DNA of 64,000 nt from Pseudomonas fluvialis (GCF_014207935.1 NZ_JACHLL010000008.1:33404-97403); one strand, 5' to 3'. Positions 8,367 to 17,227 are shown, counted from the stretch's first letter. The notes: generated by a model from the sequence alone, not told the origin. A program made the numbers and translations.

Positions 8367-9142
8367 GTACGCGTCCGCCTGCGGATCAGCCGCACCTGGC
8401 AGAAGAGGCTCTCGAGGCCCAACTGCTCACCCATTTCCGCCAGCACAGTCAGGGCGAACCTTCGGCCGAACTGGATGCCCGCATTCTCGCCGCCGGGACG
8501 GCCGAGGCCCTCCGAGCGAAGCCCGCGCAGGGCGGCTGGCAGAACTGGCTCCAGCGCCTGCTGGCGCCCAGCGGCATGGCCGCGCTGGCCGGGGTGGCTT
8601 GCGTCGGGCTGGCCGTCAGTCTGACCTGGCGCACCCTGCAGGAGCCTGCCGCGCAAATGCCGCTGGAGGTCAGCCAGCCAATGTCGGCGCCGATTCCTGA
8701 ACCTGTGCCTGCAGCGGCATCCGCCCCGGCACCTGTGACCGAGGAAGCGGCCGCTTTCAGCGACAGCCTGCCGGCTGCCGACAGCTCGATGGCCAGCAGT
8801 TCAACCGCCAACCGTGCGATGGCCAAGCGCGAGGCGCCGGTTGCTGCACAGCGTTCTGCAGAGCGCACAGCGGCAGCTCCGGCGGCGTCGGAGCCGGCCA
8901 AGAAAAGCCTGCTGCTACCGGCTGACCCGCCCGTGCAGATGATGGCGGCGCCTGCCGGTGCGAGTAGCGAAGAACTGGCCAAGGCCAAGTCGTCGGCGCC
9001 AAGCCTGGAGGACAGCCTGCGCCAACTGCGGCAGCTGCGCGAAAGCGGCCAACAGGACGCAGCCGCCGCTTTGCTGGTCGATCTGCAGCAGCGTTATCCG
9101 CAGCGGGATATCGAGGCGGAACTGCTGCGACTGCCGCGTTAA
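8363..9142 (+). CDS. sbrR: Single-pass anti-sigma-like protein, SbrR-like
   Basis: 259 residues overlapping the sigma gene by 4 bp. An N-terminal cytoplasmic segment (about 1-70, with AEEALEAQLLTHFRQH) would contact the sigma factor. One transmembrane helix lies near 72-94 (GMAALAGVACVGLAVSLTW). A long Ala/Pro/Ser-rich periplasmic stretch follows, ending in a helical region (about 213-259) with QLRQLRESGQQDAAAALLVD. There is no zinc-binding HxxxCxxC motif. Topology, position directly after an ECF gene and coupling fit an anti-sigma factor; the name rests on synteny with P. aeruginosa. Confidence 0.75.
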   Translation: MSTRPPADQPHLAEEALEAQLLTHFRQHSQGEPSAELDARILAAGTAEALRAKPAQGGWQNWLQRLLAPSGMAALAGVACVGLAVSLTWRTLQEPAAQMPLEVSQPMSAPIPEPVPAAASAPAPVTEEAAAFSDSLPAADSSMASSSTANRAMAKREAPVAAQRSAERTAAAPAASEPAKKSLLLPADPPVQMMAAPAGASSEELAKAKSSAPSLEDSLRQLRQLRESGQQDAAAALLVDLQQRYPQRDIEAELLRLPR

Positions 9143-9216
9143 CTGGGTCCGGTCAGGCCGGGAGCGGGTGCGATAGCATCTGCTCCCATAACCCTGCTCA
9201 AGCGCAAGGAGGCGCG

Positions 9217-11709
9217 ATGTCCCGTTCACCTACCTCTGATGCCCCCGCCGAGAGCCTCGGCTACCTGCTGCTGATGCTCGGCTGGCAACTGCTGGTGTTG
9301 CTGGTGCCCATCTTCGTGGTGGCCATACTGCCGCTGGCCTGGGGCCTGGCCGGCGAAGTGGCGCTGCTGCTGGTGCAGCTCCTCTGTGTACGCCTGGGCT
9401 GGCTCAAGGTCGCCGGCCATCTGTCGCGACTACTCACCGCCTGCGTGATCGGTACCGGTTTTGCCATCGGCCGCAGTTTTGCCAGCGACTGGGCGCTGCT
9501 CGGGGCCATTGTCTGGATCGTCCTGGCGCTGGCCGGGGTAGGGAGTCTGGAAAACCGTCTGGGCCTCAAACGAGAGGAAAAGAGCGAGGAGGGCGACCGC
9601 GTGCTGACCAGTGAAGCTGATGAGCAGACAGTTGGCCGCACGGGTGGCAGTGCCTGGGGTGGTGACGAGCCAAAACGCACCCCGGAGGGCGGCATCATCC
9701 GCATGCTCGGTGGTGGCGAAATCGCCATGGGCGGCCCGGTGTACGGCGACTACCTGTTCCCCGATGGTGTGCTGCTGGAAGGCATCGGCAGTTCCTGCCG
9801 GTTCTCCCCGGACGGGCGCTATTTCATTGCCACCCTGCCGTCGCGCAGCAGTTGGGGGCTGTTGCTGCTCGATCGCCAGGCGCGCCGTGTTTACCGCTGT
9901 CAGGCCGATGTGCCTCTGTGGGAGATCGACGACTTCGACGCCACCCATATTCGCGGCCGGCACAGCCCGCTGGTGCACAACGGCGGCGTGCGCCTGAGCC
10001 TGCAGCAGATCCTCGATCAGGCCGAGGCGGTCGATCTGGTGCCGATTGCCGACCTGTGGCTGCTGCCGGACTGGCAGGAGAGCATCGAAAAGACGCGCAA
10101 ACAGTGGCCCACAGGGCCGGCCGGGCAGACGCTGGAAGGTCGCCTGGCCCTGCCGGAAAGCCTGGCTCGCCTGGAGGACCCGCTGAGGCCACTGCGCTAC
10201 CCCGATTACGAATTGTGGCTGGAGGGGCAAGCCACAGGCCTGCTGCTGGATGAGCAGGAACAGCCCTGCTGGCGGGCCGATGGCCGGGCACTGGCCTGTC
10301 GCGCCAAGGCCCTGGCGCAGCCGGATAGTCGCGCCGCTTACTGGTTGTGGCAGCCCGCCAGTGGCTGGCAGCGTCTGCCCGAGCCTCAGCTGATCGAGCA
10401 GCAGCGGCTGTCCATCTACTTCGGCGCCGTGCAGGCGCTGGAGGAAGAACAGGTCTGGGTCGAGGCGGAGCTGGGTTCGCCGTTGCCCAACCGCGGCGAG
10501 TACGGCGAGGCCTTGAGCGACTATCTGAGCGCTACCGAGACCAAGCGCGGGCATGACGCCTATGGCCGCATCATTCCCGGCGAGACGCCGCTGACCCGCT
10601 TCGAGGTGGCGTTGACCCTGGGTCAGATCACGCCTGCTGTGCGTTCCCAGGCGATGGCCGGAGGCACTCACCTGCAGTTCAGCCCGCAGGCCGAGCGCGG
10701 GCAGGGCCAGGTGGCGTATCGCCTGCAACTGGGTGATTGGGCCATTCCCGGCGAATGGCAGCTGGAACACCGCGTGTCTTCCTGTGGTCGTTACGTGGCG
10801 CTGTTGCCGGCCTGTGACGGCGAGGCCCTGGCCGAGCAGGTGGTGGTGGCCGATAGCCGCGAGCGGCGCCTGCTGGCCAGTCCGCATCTGCTGGTGGAGC
10901 GCCTGCGAGACTTTCACGACGGCTGTGTGGAAGTGGTCTGTCTGGCCGGACTGTGCAGCAGCCAGTTCACCCCGGAGCCGCTGCGCCACTTCGATCAACC
11001 GGCACCGCCTGCCCAGCGCGCTGCGACCTGCTACCGCGAGCGTGGCTATGGTGGGGTTTGCCATGAACTGCGGCGCTTTCGCCTGGGCGAGCAGGGGCTT
11101 GAGGCGGTGCCTGACTGGCGTCTGGCCGAGCAGCCGCCGGCGGCGAATGCCGATGGCGATTTCATCCTGCCGGCGCCCCATGGCCGCGATGCGGCCTGGC
11201 TACGCGGTGCGGAAACCGAATACCCGGACAACTGGCTGCGCGAGCAGTGCGCGCGTCAGCTGAGCTATCTGCTGACCGCGTCGGGGTGCGCCCTGTATGG
11301 CGTCACCCCGGCCTTGTGCTGGAGCGCCGACGGCCGCTACCTGGCGCTGACCCGTCTGCTGCAGTGGGATTCGCCGGACAACGACGATCCCGACCATACC
11401 CGCCAGTGGCAGCTGTGGCTGCTGGATGTAGAGCGGCGCACGCTGCGTCGGCGCCCCGGTTCGCTCGGTCATATGCCGCGTTTCGAGGCCTTCACCGGCG
11501 ACAGCCTGAGCGTGCGGGTCTTTGGCCAGGACTGGGACGATCCGGCTGACCGTGGCCGGCGTATCCGCCTGAAACTCGACGAGGTGCTGGCCTTGCCGGC
11601 CGAGCCGCTGCAAAAGCGCGGCTGGCGCTGGCATCTGGCAGGAGAACAGCAGCCGCAGGCCCATTGGCAGAGCTTTGACGCTCAGGTGCTGGAGCCCTGG
11701 CGCGACTGA
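9217..11709 (+). CDS. Large membrane-anchored protein with propeller-like repeats, function unknown
   Basis: 830 residues with a strong AAGGAGG ribosome site. The first about 110 residues hold roughly four hydrophobic helices (for example LLLMLGWQLLVLLVPIFVV), followed by a charged linker (about 113-160). The large soluble part has recurrent blade-like segments: CRFSPDGRYFIATL, SSCGRYVALLP and CWSADGRYLALTRL. The last runs into WQLWLLDVERRTL. This is the SxDGRYxA pattern seen in beta-propeller proteins. It contains several scattered cysteines and no catalytic motif I recognise. It follows the sigma/anti-sigma pair on the same strand after 74 bp and occupies the position of a conserved hypothetical next to atuH in P. 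aeruginosa. A scaffold or sensing role is speculation. Confidence 0.75.
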   Translation: MSRSPTSDAPAESLGYLLLMLGWQLLVLLVPIFVVAILPLAWGLAGEVALLLVQLLCVRLGWLKVAGHLSRLLTACVIGTGFAIGRSFASDWALLGAIVWIVLALAGVGSLENRLGLKREEKSEEGDRVLTSEADEQTVGRTGGSAWGGDEPKRTPEGGIIRMLGGGEIAMGGPVYGDYLFPDGVLLEGIGSSCRFSPDGRYFIATLPSRSSWGLLLLDRQARRVYRCQADVPLWEIDDFDATHIRGRHSPLVHNGGVRLSLQQILDQAEAVDLVPIADLWLLPDWQESIEKTRKQWPTGPAGQTLEGRLALPESLARLEDPLRPLRYPDYELWLEGQATGLLLDEQEQPCWRADGRALACRAKALAQPDSRAAYWLWQPASGWQRLPEPQLIEQQRLSIYFGAVQALEEEQVWVEAELGSPLPNRGEYGEALSDYLSATETKRGHDAYGRIIPGETPLTRFEVALTLGQITPAVRSQAMAGGTHLQFSPQAERGQGQVAYRLQLGDWAIPGEWQLEHRVSSCGRYVALLPACDGEALAEQVVVADSRERRLLASPHLLVERLRDFHDGCVEVVCLAGLCSSQFTPEPLRHFDQPAPPAQRAATCYRERGYGGVCHELRRFRLGEQGLEAVPDWRLAEQPPAANADGDFILPAPHGRDAAWLRGAETEYPDNWLREQCARQLSYLLTASGCALYGVTPALCWSADGRYLALTRLLQWDSPDNDDPDHTRQWQLWLLDVERRTLRRRPGSLGHMPRFEAFTGDSLSVRVFGQDWDDPADRGRRIRLKLDEVLALPAEPLQKRGWRWHLAGEQQPQAHWQSFDAQVLEPWRD

Positions 11710-11760
11710 TCGGCATGCTCGACGCTTGCAGCCTGACGCGCCGCGGGCGAGCATGTGAGC

Positions 11761-12372
11761 ATGAAACCGATGTCCCGCCTGTTGCCTTCGGCCTGTGTGG
11801 CCGTTCTTTTGTGTGCTGTGGCTGGTTGCGATGAGCAGCCAGCCAAGCCTGCCGCCGTACCTGTGATTGCGCCTCCTGCGCCAGTCGAGACCAAGCCTGC
11901 ATCGTCAGAAGCGGCGCCTAGCGGCTATTCGGTAACGTCCCCGGTCAAGGCGGCACCGATCAAACCCGTTCAGCAGAATGCGGCAGTGGTCGCGAAGGCT
12001 ACTGCCACCCAACCGCCGATCGCCAAGCCCGAGCCCAGCAAGCCTGTAGTCAAGGCAACTGCAAGCAAGCCCGTGAGCAAACCGGCGCGGGAGAAGTCGG
12101 TCGTGGAGCGGAAACTGCCGCCGATCAAGCTGGACCTGAGTCTGCCGCGCGAGCTGGTCGAGGACCTGCATCACGGCGAGCCGCTGGTGGAGGAAAAACC
12201 GCTGCTGCCGCCGCTGTTTGTCGAGAAGGAGGCCAAGCCGGCGCCGTTCCAGCTCAGTGGCAAGCTGATCACCAACGAGCATGAGCGCGACAAGAGCGGC
12301 GAGAAGCTGGAGCGCGACAACTACTTCGACAAGGTCGATGGCGCGCAGCTGAATTTCGAATTCCGCAACTGA
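11761..12372 (+). CDS. Small Ala/Pro/Lys-rich lipoprotein, function unknown
   Basis: 203 residues from ATG 11761 (GTG 11755 and ATG 11770 are alternatives; no strong ribosome site separates them). The N-terminus is a lipoprotein signal ending LLCAVAGC, with the acylated cysteine near residue 23. The middle (about 25-120) is low-complexity, rich in Ala, Pro and Lys with repeated KP pairs, and likely an extended spacer. The C-terminal third is more ordered (LPPIKLDLSLPRELVEDLHH). It lies 51 bp after the propeller-like gene. I recognise no functional domain. Confidence 0.65.
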   Translation: MKPMSRLLPSACVAVLLCAVAGCDEQPAKPAAVPVIAPPAPVETKPASSEAAPSGYSVTSPVKAAPIKPVQQNAAVVAKATATQPPIAKPEPSKPVVKATASKPVSKPAREKSVVERKLPPIKLDLSLPRELVEDLHHGEPLVEEKPLLPPLFVEKEAKPAPFQLSGKLITNEHERDKSGEKLERDNYFDKVDGAQLNFEFRN

Positions 12373-12378
12373 GGTCAG

Positions 12379-12482
12379 CCCTCACCCCGGCCCTCTCCCA
12401 GTGGGAGAGGGCGTCAGTGCGATGTTCGACGCCGGCCGCGATCAAGCCCCCTCTCCCTCAGGGAGAGGGTTGGGGTGAGGGG
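12379..12482. repeat. REP/BIME-like inverted pair between convergent genes
   Basis: Two short palindromic units face each other. The first has CCCTCTCCC-agt-GGGAGAGGG (12391-12411); the second has CCCTCTCCC-tca-GGGAGAGGG (12449-12469). Outer arms CCCTCACCCC (12379-12388) and GGGGTGAGGG (12472-12481) also pair. It fills the gap between the lipoprotein and atuH, which converge, and may act as a terminator for both. A second copy lies at 18125-18243. Confidence 0.8.
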
Positions 12483-12486
12483 CGGT

Positions 12487-14313
12487 TTAGAAGCGGAACT
12501 CGTCGCCCCTGATCCGCGCGTGCAGCGCAGCGTCCAGCTGGGTGAAGGTGTTGCTGCCGGGCAGGCGCACGTAGAGCGGATCGCTGGTCTGTGCCGGATC
12601 GTAGGCCACGTGCTTGAGGTCGGTCTTCTTGTACTTGAAGGTACCGGTGGTCTCGACCTCCGCCAGCAGGCGGATGAACAGCGGCGCGGCGTAGGCCGGC
12701 AGTTCGTGATCCAGGTAGTGGGCGAGGGCGACAAAATCCAGCTGCGCGCCATGGGCCAGGCGTAATGCGGCCATGCCGCAGCGGCCGTTGGTGCCTTCGA
12801 TCTCGACGCCATAGACCACCGCATCCTCGACACCGGCAAAGCTGCCCAGCACGCTTTCCACCTCGGTGGTGGAGACGTTCTCGCCCTTCCAGCGGAAGGT
12901 GTCGCCCAGGCGGTCGACGAACTGCGCATGCTTGCAGCCGATGTCGCGCATCAGGTCGCCGGTGTTGAACCAGGCGTCGCCATTCTTGAACACGTTGCGC
13001 AGGATCACCGCCTCGCTCTTGGCCGGGTCGGTGTAGCCGTCGAACGGCCATTTCTTGCTGATCTCACTGATCAAGAGGCCTGGCTCGCCCTGATCGACCT
13101 TCTCCAGAAAACCTTTGGCATTGCGCACCGGGCAGTCGTTCTCCAGGTCGTAGCGGACAATGGCGAAGGTGGCCGGGGTGTAGCCGACGGTATTGTCGAA
13201 GTTGAACACGTTGGTGAAGCCGATGTTGCCTTCGCTGGAGGCGTAGAACTCGGTGATGTGCTCGATGCCGAAGCGTTCCTTGAACTCGTTCCAGATGGCC
13301 GGGCGCAGGCCGTTGCCAATCATGCAGCGCAGGCTGTTGTTCTGTTCTTCCGGCGTCACCGGCTGGTTGAGCAGGTAGCGGCACAGCTCGCCGATGTAGC
13401 CGAAACAGGTGGCGTTGTAGCGCGCCACGTCTTTCCAGAAGGCGCTGGCGGAGAACTTGCGGCGCAGGGCGATGGCGGCACCGCCGGCCAGCGCCGAGCT
13501 CCAGCACACGGTGACGGCGTTGTTGTGGTAGCAGGGCAGGGTCAGGTAGAGCACGTCACTGTTGGTCAGGGTCAGGCCGGAGTGGCCGAATCCGCCATAG
13601 GCCTTGATCCACTTGCCGTGGCTCATGATCGAAGCCTTGGGCATGCCGGTGGTGCCGGAGGTGTAGATGTAGAAGCAGGCATCCTTGAGCTGCACCTGGC
13701 GGCTGTCCGGCAGGTTGTCGTCACTCTGTGCCACGCAGCTGCTGGCCAGGTTGACCCAGCCTTCCGGCTCCTGACCGGCATCCTGCAGGGTGTCGCGATC
13801 GGCCAGCCAGTAGCACGGTCGGTCAGCCCGCTCGACCTCGCCACGCACCTCGCCGAAGGCCTCGACCAGTTCTTCGCCGATGACGAAGAACGACGGCTTG
13901 ACCAGGTTCAGGCTGTGGCACAGCACCTTGCCACGCTGGCTGGTGTTGAGCAGTGCGCCGATCGCTCCCAGCTTGGCCAGGGCGGCCAGCACGGCCATCA
14001 GTTCCAGACGGTTCTCCAGCATCACCGCCACCACGTCGCCATGGCGCACACCGTCGGCCTTGAAGGTCCAGGCCAGACGGTTGGCCCAGGCGTTGAACTG
14101 GCGATAGCTCAGGCGGCGGCTTTCATCCATCAGCGCCGGGCTGTCCGGGAACAGACGGGTGGCGCGCTCCAGGGCCCAGCCCAGCGATAGCTGGCGCTCA
14201 CGATTGCGGATGCCGGCGTAGTACAGACCCTGCAGCATGCGCGGTACGCGCGGCAGGTGCTGAGGGAGACGGGCAAGGAAGCGAACAGGTGAAATCAGGT
14301 CGGCTTGGGTCAT
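12487..14313 (-). CDS. atuH: Long-chain acyl-CoA synthetase, AtuH-like
   Basis: 608 residues of the FATP-like acyl-CoA synthetase group in the AMP-forming adenylating superfamily. The P-loop signature YIYTSGTTGMPKAS is present, with the adenylation motif FYASSEGNIGF and, near the C-terminus, DRLGDTFRWKGENVSTTEVE. It ligates CoA to a carboxylic acid using ATP. In P. aeruginosa atuH closes the acyclic terpene cluster directly after atuG and is thought to activate citronellate-type acids. Here the two are about 3 kb apart with plus-strand genes between, so atuH has its own transcription start or was moved. Enzyme class is secure; the terpenoid substrate follows from context. Confidence 0.85.
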   Translation of the reverse strand: MTQADLISPVRFLARLPQHLPRVPRMLQGLYYAGIRNRERQLSLGWALERATRLFPDSPALMDESRRLSYRQFNAWANRLAWTFKADGVRHGDVVAVMLENRLELMAVLAALAKLGAIGALLNTSQRGKVLCHSLNLVKPSFFVIGEELVEAFGEVRGEVERADRPCYWLADRDTLQDAGQEPEGWVNLASSCVAQSDDNLPDSRQVQLKDACFYIYTSGTTGMPKASIMSHGKWIKAYGGFGHSGLTLTNSDVLYLTLPCYHNNAVTVCWSSALAGGAAIALRRKFSASAFWKDVARYNATCFGYIGELCRYLLNQPVTPEEQNNSLRCMIGNGLRPAIWNEFKERFGIEHITEFYASSEGNIGFTNVFNFDNTVGYTPATFAIVRYDLENDCPVRNAKGFLEKVDQGEPGLLISEISKKWPFDGYTDPAKSEAVILRNVFKNGDAWFNTGDLMRDIGCKHAQFVDRLGDTFRWKGENVSTTEVESVLGSFAGVEDAVVYGVEIEGTNGRCGMAALRLAHGAQLDFVALAHYLDHELPAYAAPLFIRLLAEVETTGTFKYKKTDLKHVAYDPAQTSDPLYVRLPGSNTFTQLDAALHARIRGDEFRF

Positions 14314-14478
14314 GGCTCACGCGATTGTCGTTGTTATGGGCAAAATGCGCCTGCGGCGACTCTACGGGGCGGCCAGCAGGCGCGGCTATGACTCTGGCGC
14401 AGTCTGGTCTGGCACTTGGGCAAATGGCAAGCGTGCGCCTTTGCGCTGCTAGACTGCTCAAACGCCATTTGCCTTGGG

Positions 14479-15246
14479 ATGCGCCCGATGCGCCGCTTGC
14501 TCTCCGTGCTCTGTTGCCTGCTGTTCTCGTGCGCATTGCCGCTGCAGGCCGAGCCGGCCTTGCGGGTCGGCTATTTCGAGTTGCCGCCGCACACCGGTGC
14601 CGGCCAGGTGGCGGGCGAGGGGCTGGCGCTGCAGTATTTCGAGCGCATCAGCCGGCAGATGGGCGTCACCGAGGTCAGCGTGACCAGCTACCCGTTGACG
14701 CGCCTGCTGTATGAACTGGAGGAGCAGCGCCTGGACATGGCGCTGTTCCTCGGCAAGACCGCCGAGCGCGAAGCCCGCTTCATCTATGCCAAGACCCCGC
14801 TACTGGTCACGGCGGCGGTGCTGGCACTGCCGCAGCAGCATGCCCTGCAGCAGATTCACTCGATCGAGGATCTGCTGCCACTGCGCATCGGCGTATGGAA
14901 CAGAGGCTATCGCTCCCCAATGCTGCGTGATCCGCGTCTCCAGCTCAGCGAATTGAGCAGCCTTAACGTGGTCGAGCAGAGCCTGCGCATGCTGCTGGCC
15001 GGACGTATCGATGCCTTCTACTTTCCCGATCAACTGGCCGTGCGCTATCAATTGCTGCGCAGTGGCCAGGAGACCCGCATCCGACTGCTGACCTTGCCCG
15101 AGCCGGGAGTGGCGCTGTATTCGGTCTTCAACCAGCGTTCTGCCGCGATGTATCTGCAGCGTTACGAACAGGCGCTCGGCCAGGTGCAGGTGCAGCAGGA
15201 CTACCCGAGCTTTTTCCGCGAGCACATGGCACTCTCGGCGCCCTGA
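14479..15246 (+). CDS. Orphan periplasmic solute-binding protein, family 3-like
   Basis: 255 residues from ATG 14479 (ATG 14488 is equally possible; both are weakly preceded by ribosome sites). A signal peptide (about 1-30, ending LQAEP) is followed by a type-3 binding-protein fold. It starts LRVGYFELPPHTG, with a LDMALFLGKTAEREARF segment in the middle and RIDAFYFPDQLAV in lobe two. No permease or ATPase gene is nearby, so it may serve a remote transporter or a sensor. It is the first of five plus-strand genes separating atuH from atuG. Ligand unknown. Confidence 0.75.
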   Translation: MRPMRRLLSVLCCLLFSCALPLQAEPALRVGYFELPPHTGAGQVAGEGLALQYFERISRQMGVTEVSVTSYPLTRLLYELEEQRLDMALFLGKTAEREARFIYAKTPLLVTAAVLALPQQHALQQIHSIEDLLPLRIGVWNRGYRSPMLRDPRLQLSELSSLNVVEQSLRMLLAGRIDAFYFPDQLAVRYQLLRSGQETRIRLLTLPEPGVALYSVFNQRSAAMYLQRYEQALGQVQVQQDYPSFFREHMALSAP

Positions 15247-15269
15247 CCAGCAGGGCTCAGGAGAACCTG

Positions 15270-15986
15270 ATGAGTGATTGCGGCTGTTCCATGGCGGCAA
15301 GTAATGCCGAGCAGCGCGCTACATTGCGCTGGCTGCTGGCGATCAATGCAGTGATGTTCATCGTCGAGCTGCTGCTCGGCTGGTGGGCCCAGTCCAGTGG
15401 TCTGCTGGCCGACTCCCTGGACATGCTGGCCGACGCCAGTGTCTATGCCATCAGCCTGTATGCCGTGGGCCGCAGCCTGGCGCTGCAACGTGGCGCCGCA
15501 CGGATGAGCGGGGTGCTGCAGATTGGCCTGGCCCTGCTGGTGCTCGGTGATGTGCTGCGCCGTTTCTGGTTCGGCAGCGAGCCGTTGAGCCCGCTGATTC
15601 TGGCGGTCGCCACCCTGGCGCTGCTGGCCAATATCCTCTGCCTGCGCCTGATTGCCCGGCATCGCGACGACGGCGTGCACATGCGCGCCTCCTACATCTT
15701 TTCCAAGAACGATGTGCTGGCCAACCTCGGCGTCATCTGTGCGGCGCTGCTGGTGTGGCTGTTCGAGAGCCGCTACCCGGACCTGCTGATCGGAATGCTG
15801 ATTGCCTTGCTGGTGCTGCGTGGCGGCCTGCAGATCCTGCGCGAGGCTGCTGTCAGCGGGGATGACTGTGATGATGGCGACGATGATGACTGCACCGGAA
15901 ATACCTGTGCGGCGGCTGTCGGCGGCGAGCGTGAAGGCTGCAATGCTGGCTGCAGCAAACCTGATCCCGATGCGCGCGGCGGCTGA
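15270..15986 (+). CDS. Cation transporter, CDF-like, with Cys/Asp-rich tail
   Basis: 238 residues with a clear AGGAGAA ribosome site. About six membrane helices span residues 18-190, with the CDF-like segment LLADSLDMLADASVYA in helix two. In the position of the usual HxxxD of helix five there is SKNDVLANLG, so the metal site is altered. The cytoplasmic dimerisation domain of classical CDF exporters is missing. It is replaced by a tail (about 196-238) with five Cys and a run of Asp, and the N-terminus starts MSDCGC. Both ends could bind soft or divalent metals. Export of a metal such as zinc, cobalt or copper is plausible; the specific ion is unknown. Confidence 0.72.
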   Translation: MSDCGCSMAASNAEQRATLRWLLAINAVMFIVELLLGWWAQSSGLLADSLDMLADASVYAISLYAVGRSLALQRGAARMSGVLQIGLALLVLGDVLRRFWFGSEPLSPLILAVATLALLANILCLRLIARHRDDGVHMRASYIFSKNDVLANLGVICAALLVWLFESRYPDLLIGMLIALLVLRGGLQILREAAVSGDDCDDGDDDDCTGNTCAAAVGGEREGCNAGCSKPDPDARGG

Positions 15987-16038
15987 GGCTGTTTGTGTAT
16001 GCTGGCGCATCCCGGCAGTCACACAACAAGGATTGGTC

Positions 16039-16446
16039 ATGCCGTTACAGATTCAACTGGACGACAGCCTGCAGCAGGATGAAGTCGTTGCCCTCTATCG
16101 TGCCAATCAGTGGTCCTCGGCGGACAAGCCCGAGCAACTGCTGGCCGCACTACGCAACTCCCACGGCCTGGTCACGGCGCGCCTGGATGGCCGTCTGGTC
16201 GGCCTTGGCAATGCCATCTCCGATGGTCATCTGGTGGTCTATTACCCGCACCTGCTGGTGCACCCGGCGTTTCAGGGGCAGGGTATCGGCCGGCAGATGA
16301 TGGGCGCGCTGCAGCAGCGCTACGCCGAGCTGCACATGCAGATGCTCACCGCCGATGGCCGGGCCATTTCGTTCTATGAAAGCCTCGGCTTCAGCCGGGC
16401 TGGCCAAACCGAGCCGATGTGGATCTACGCCGGGAGTGAGCACTGA
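16039..16446 (+). CDS. GNAT family N-acetyltransferase
   Basis: 135 residues. The acetyl-CoA binding motif appears as LLVHPAFQGQGIGRQMMGAL (the Q/R-x-x-G-x-G/A pattern). The C-terminal motif AISFYESLGFSRAG is typical of GNAT enzymes. These transfer an acetyl group from acetyl-CoA to an amine of a small molecule or protein; the substrate cannot be assigned. The start at 16039 is preceded by AAGGA. Its stop overlaps the next start in TGATG, so the small membrane protein downstream is probably co-translated. Confidence 0.8.
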   Translation: MPLQIQLDDSLQQDEVVALYRANQWSSADKPEQLLAALRNSHGLVTARLDGRLVGLGNAISDGHLVVYYPHLLVHPAFQGQGIGRQMMGALQQRYAELHMQMLTADGRAISFYESLGFSRAGQTEPMWIYAGSEH

Positions 16447-16790
16447 TGCCCGCGATACCACGTTACCTGATTGGCGTGTTGCTGATGGTGGTCGGACTGG
16501 CCGCGCTGGCCGGTTACGCCCTGCAGCAGGGCAACCCGCAGGGAGTGCTGCTGTACACGCCGGCTGCCGGCGAGGAGCCGGTGTATGCGTCGGCCTGGCG
16601 CATCGGCGCCATTCTCGGCCTCACGGCCCAGGGATTGCTGGCCGGGCTGGTGCTGCTGGTTCTGCAGCTGTTGGCCCTGGGGCGCCCGGAGCAGCGTCAG
16701 GTGGCCTGGTTTCAGCCCGTGCAGCTGGCCGGGCTGGCGGTAATTGCCGTGGCTGGCATTGGCACCTTGCTGGCGATGCTGGCCGGTTAA
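16446..16790 (+). CDS. Small three-helix membrane protein, unknown
   Basis: 114 residues with three hydrophobic helices: about 7-26 (LIGVLLMVVGLAALAGYAL), 56-78 (LTAQGLLAGLVLLVLQLLAL) and 93-112. No charged or catalytic motif stands out and I do not recognise the family. It starts within the stop of the GNAT gene (TGATG), which suggests coupled translation. Confidence 0.65.
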   Translation: MPAIPRYLIGVLLMVVGLAALAGYALQQGNPQGVLLYTPAAGEEPVYASAWRIGAILGLTAQGLLAGLVLLVLQLLALGRPEQRQVAWFQPVQLAGLAVIAVAGIGTLLAMLAG

Positions 16791-16846
16791 GGTTCGGTGC
16801 TGCTGGATAGGGCTGGTTGGCTGTTACCAGATAGACGGAGGTCACG

Positions 16847-17224
16847 ATGAATTTGAATCAGGTAACGGTGGCCGTCACGGATGTGCCGCGTGCCATCGCC
16901 TTCTACCAGCGTTTGGGGCTGAAGCTGATCGTCGAGAGCCTGCCTGACTATGCCCGCTTCGTTTGCCCGGACGGGCTGGCGAGCTTTTCCCTCAGCCGCG
17001 AGGCGCATGTCGCGGCGGGCTCGACGCTGATCTATTTCGAGTGTGAGGAACTTGAGGCCGAGGTCGCCCGGCTGCAGGGCAAGGGCGTTGCGTTCGAGCA
17101 GCTGCCGCAGGATCAGCCCTGGCTGTGGCGAGAGGCTTACCTGCGCGATCCCGATGGCAACCGCATCTGCCTCTACCACGCCGGCGAGAACCGTCTGAAC
17201 CCGCCGTGGCGTTTGCCTGACTGA
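16847..17224 (+). CDS. VOC family (glyoxalase/bleomycin-resistance fold) protein
   Basis: 125 residues, the usual length for a single VOC module pair. It begins VTVAVTDVPRAIAFYQRLGL, the first beta-alpha-beta unit. It ends EAYLRDPDGNRICLYHAGEN, where the Asp-Pro-Asp-Gly-Asn motif and the terminal metal-ligand strand are seen. VOC proteins bind a metal and catalyse isomerisation, dioxygenation or drug binding; no specific activity is supported. It has a GGAGG ribosome site and is followed by a strong hairpin at 17228-17253. It is the last of the genes inserted between atuH and atuG. Confidence 0.78.
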   Translation: MNLNQVTVAVTDVPRAIAFYQRLGLKLIVESLPDYARFVCPDGLASFSLSREAHVAAGSTLIYFECEELEAEVARLQGKGVAFEQLPQDQPWLWREAYLRDPDGNRICLYHAGENRLNPPWRLPD

Positions 17225-17227
17225 GTG

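Noticed and set aside
12928..14190. 420-codon plus-strand frame opposite atuH
   Set aside because: Composition is the mirror of atuH codons, without ribosome site or recognisable protein; atuH carries all family motifs.
14479..17224. The five-gene insert considered as a mobile island
   Set aside because: No integrase, transposase, flanking direct repeats or obvious shift in base composition.
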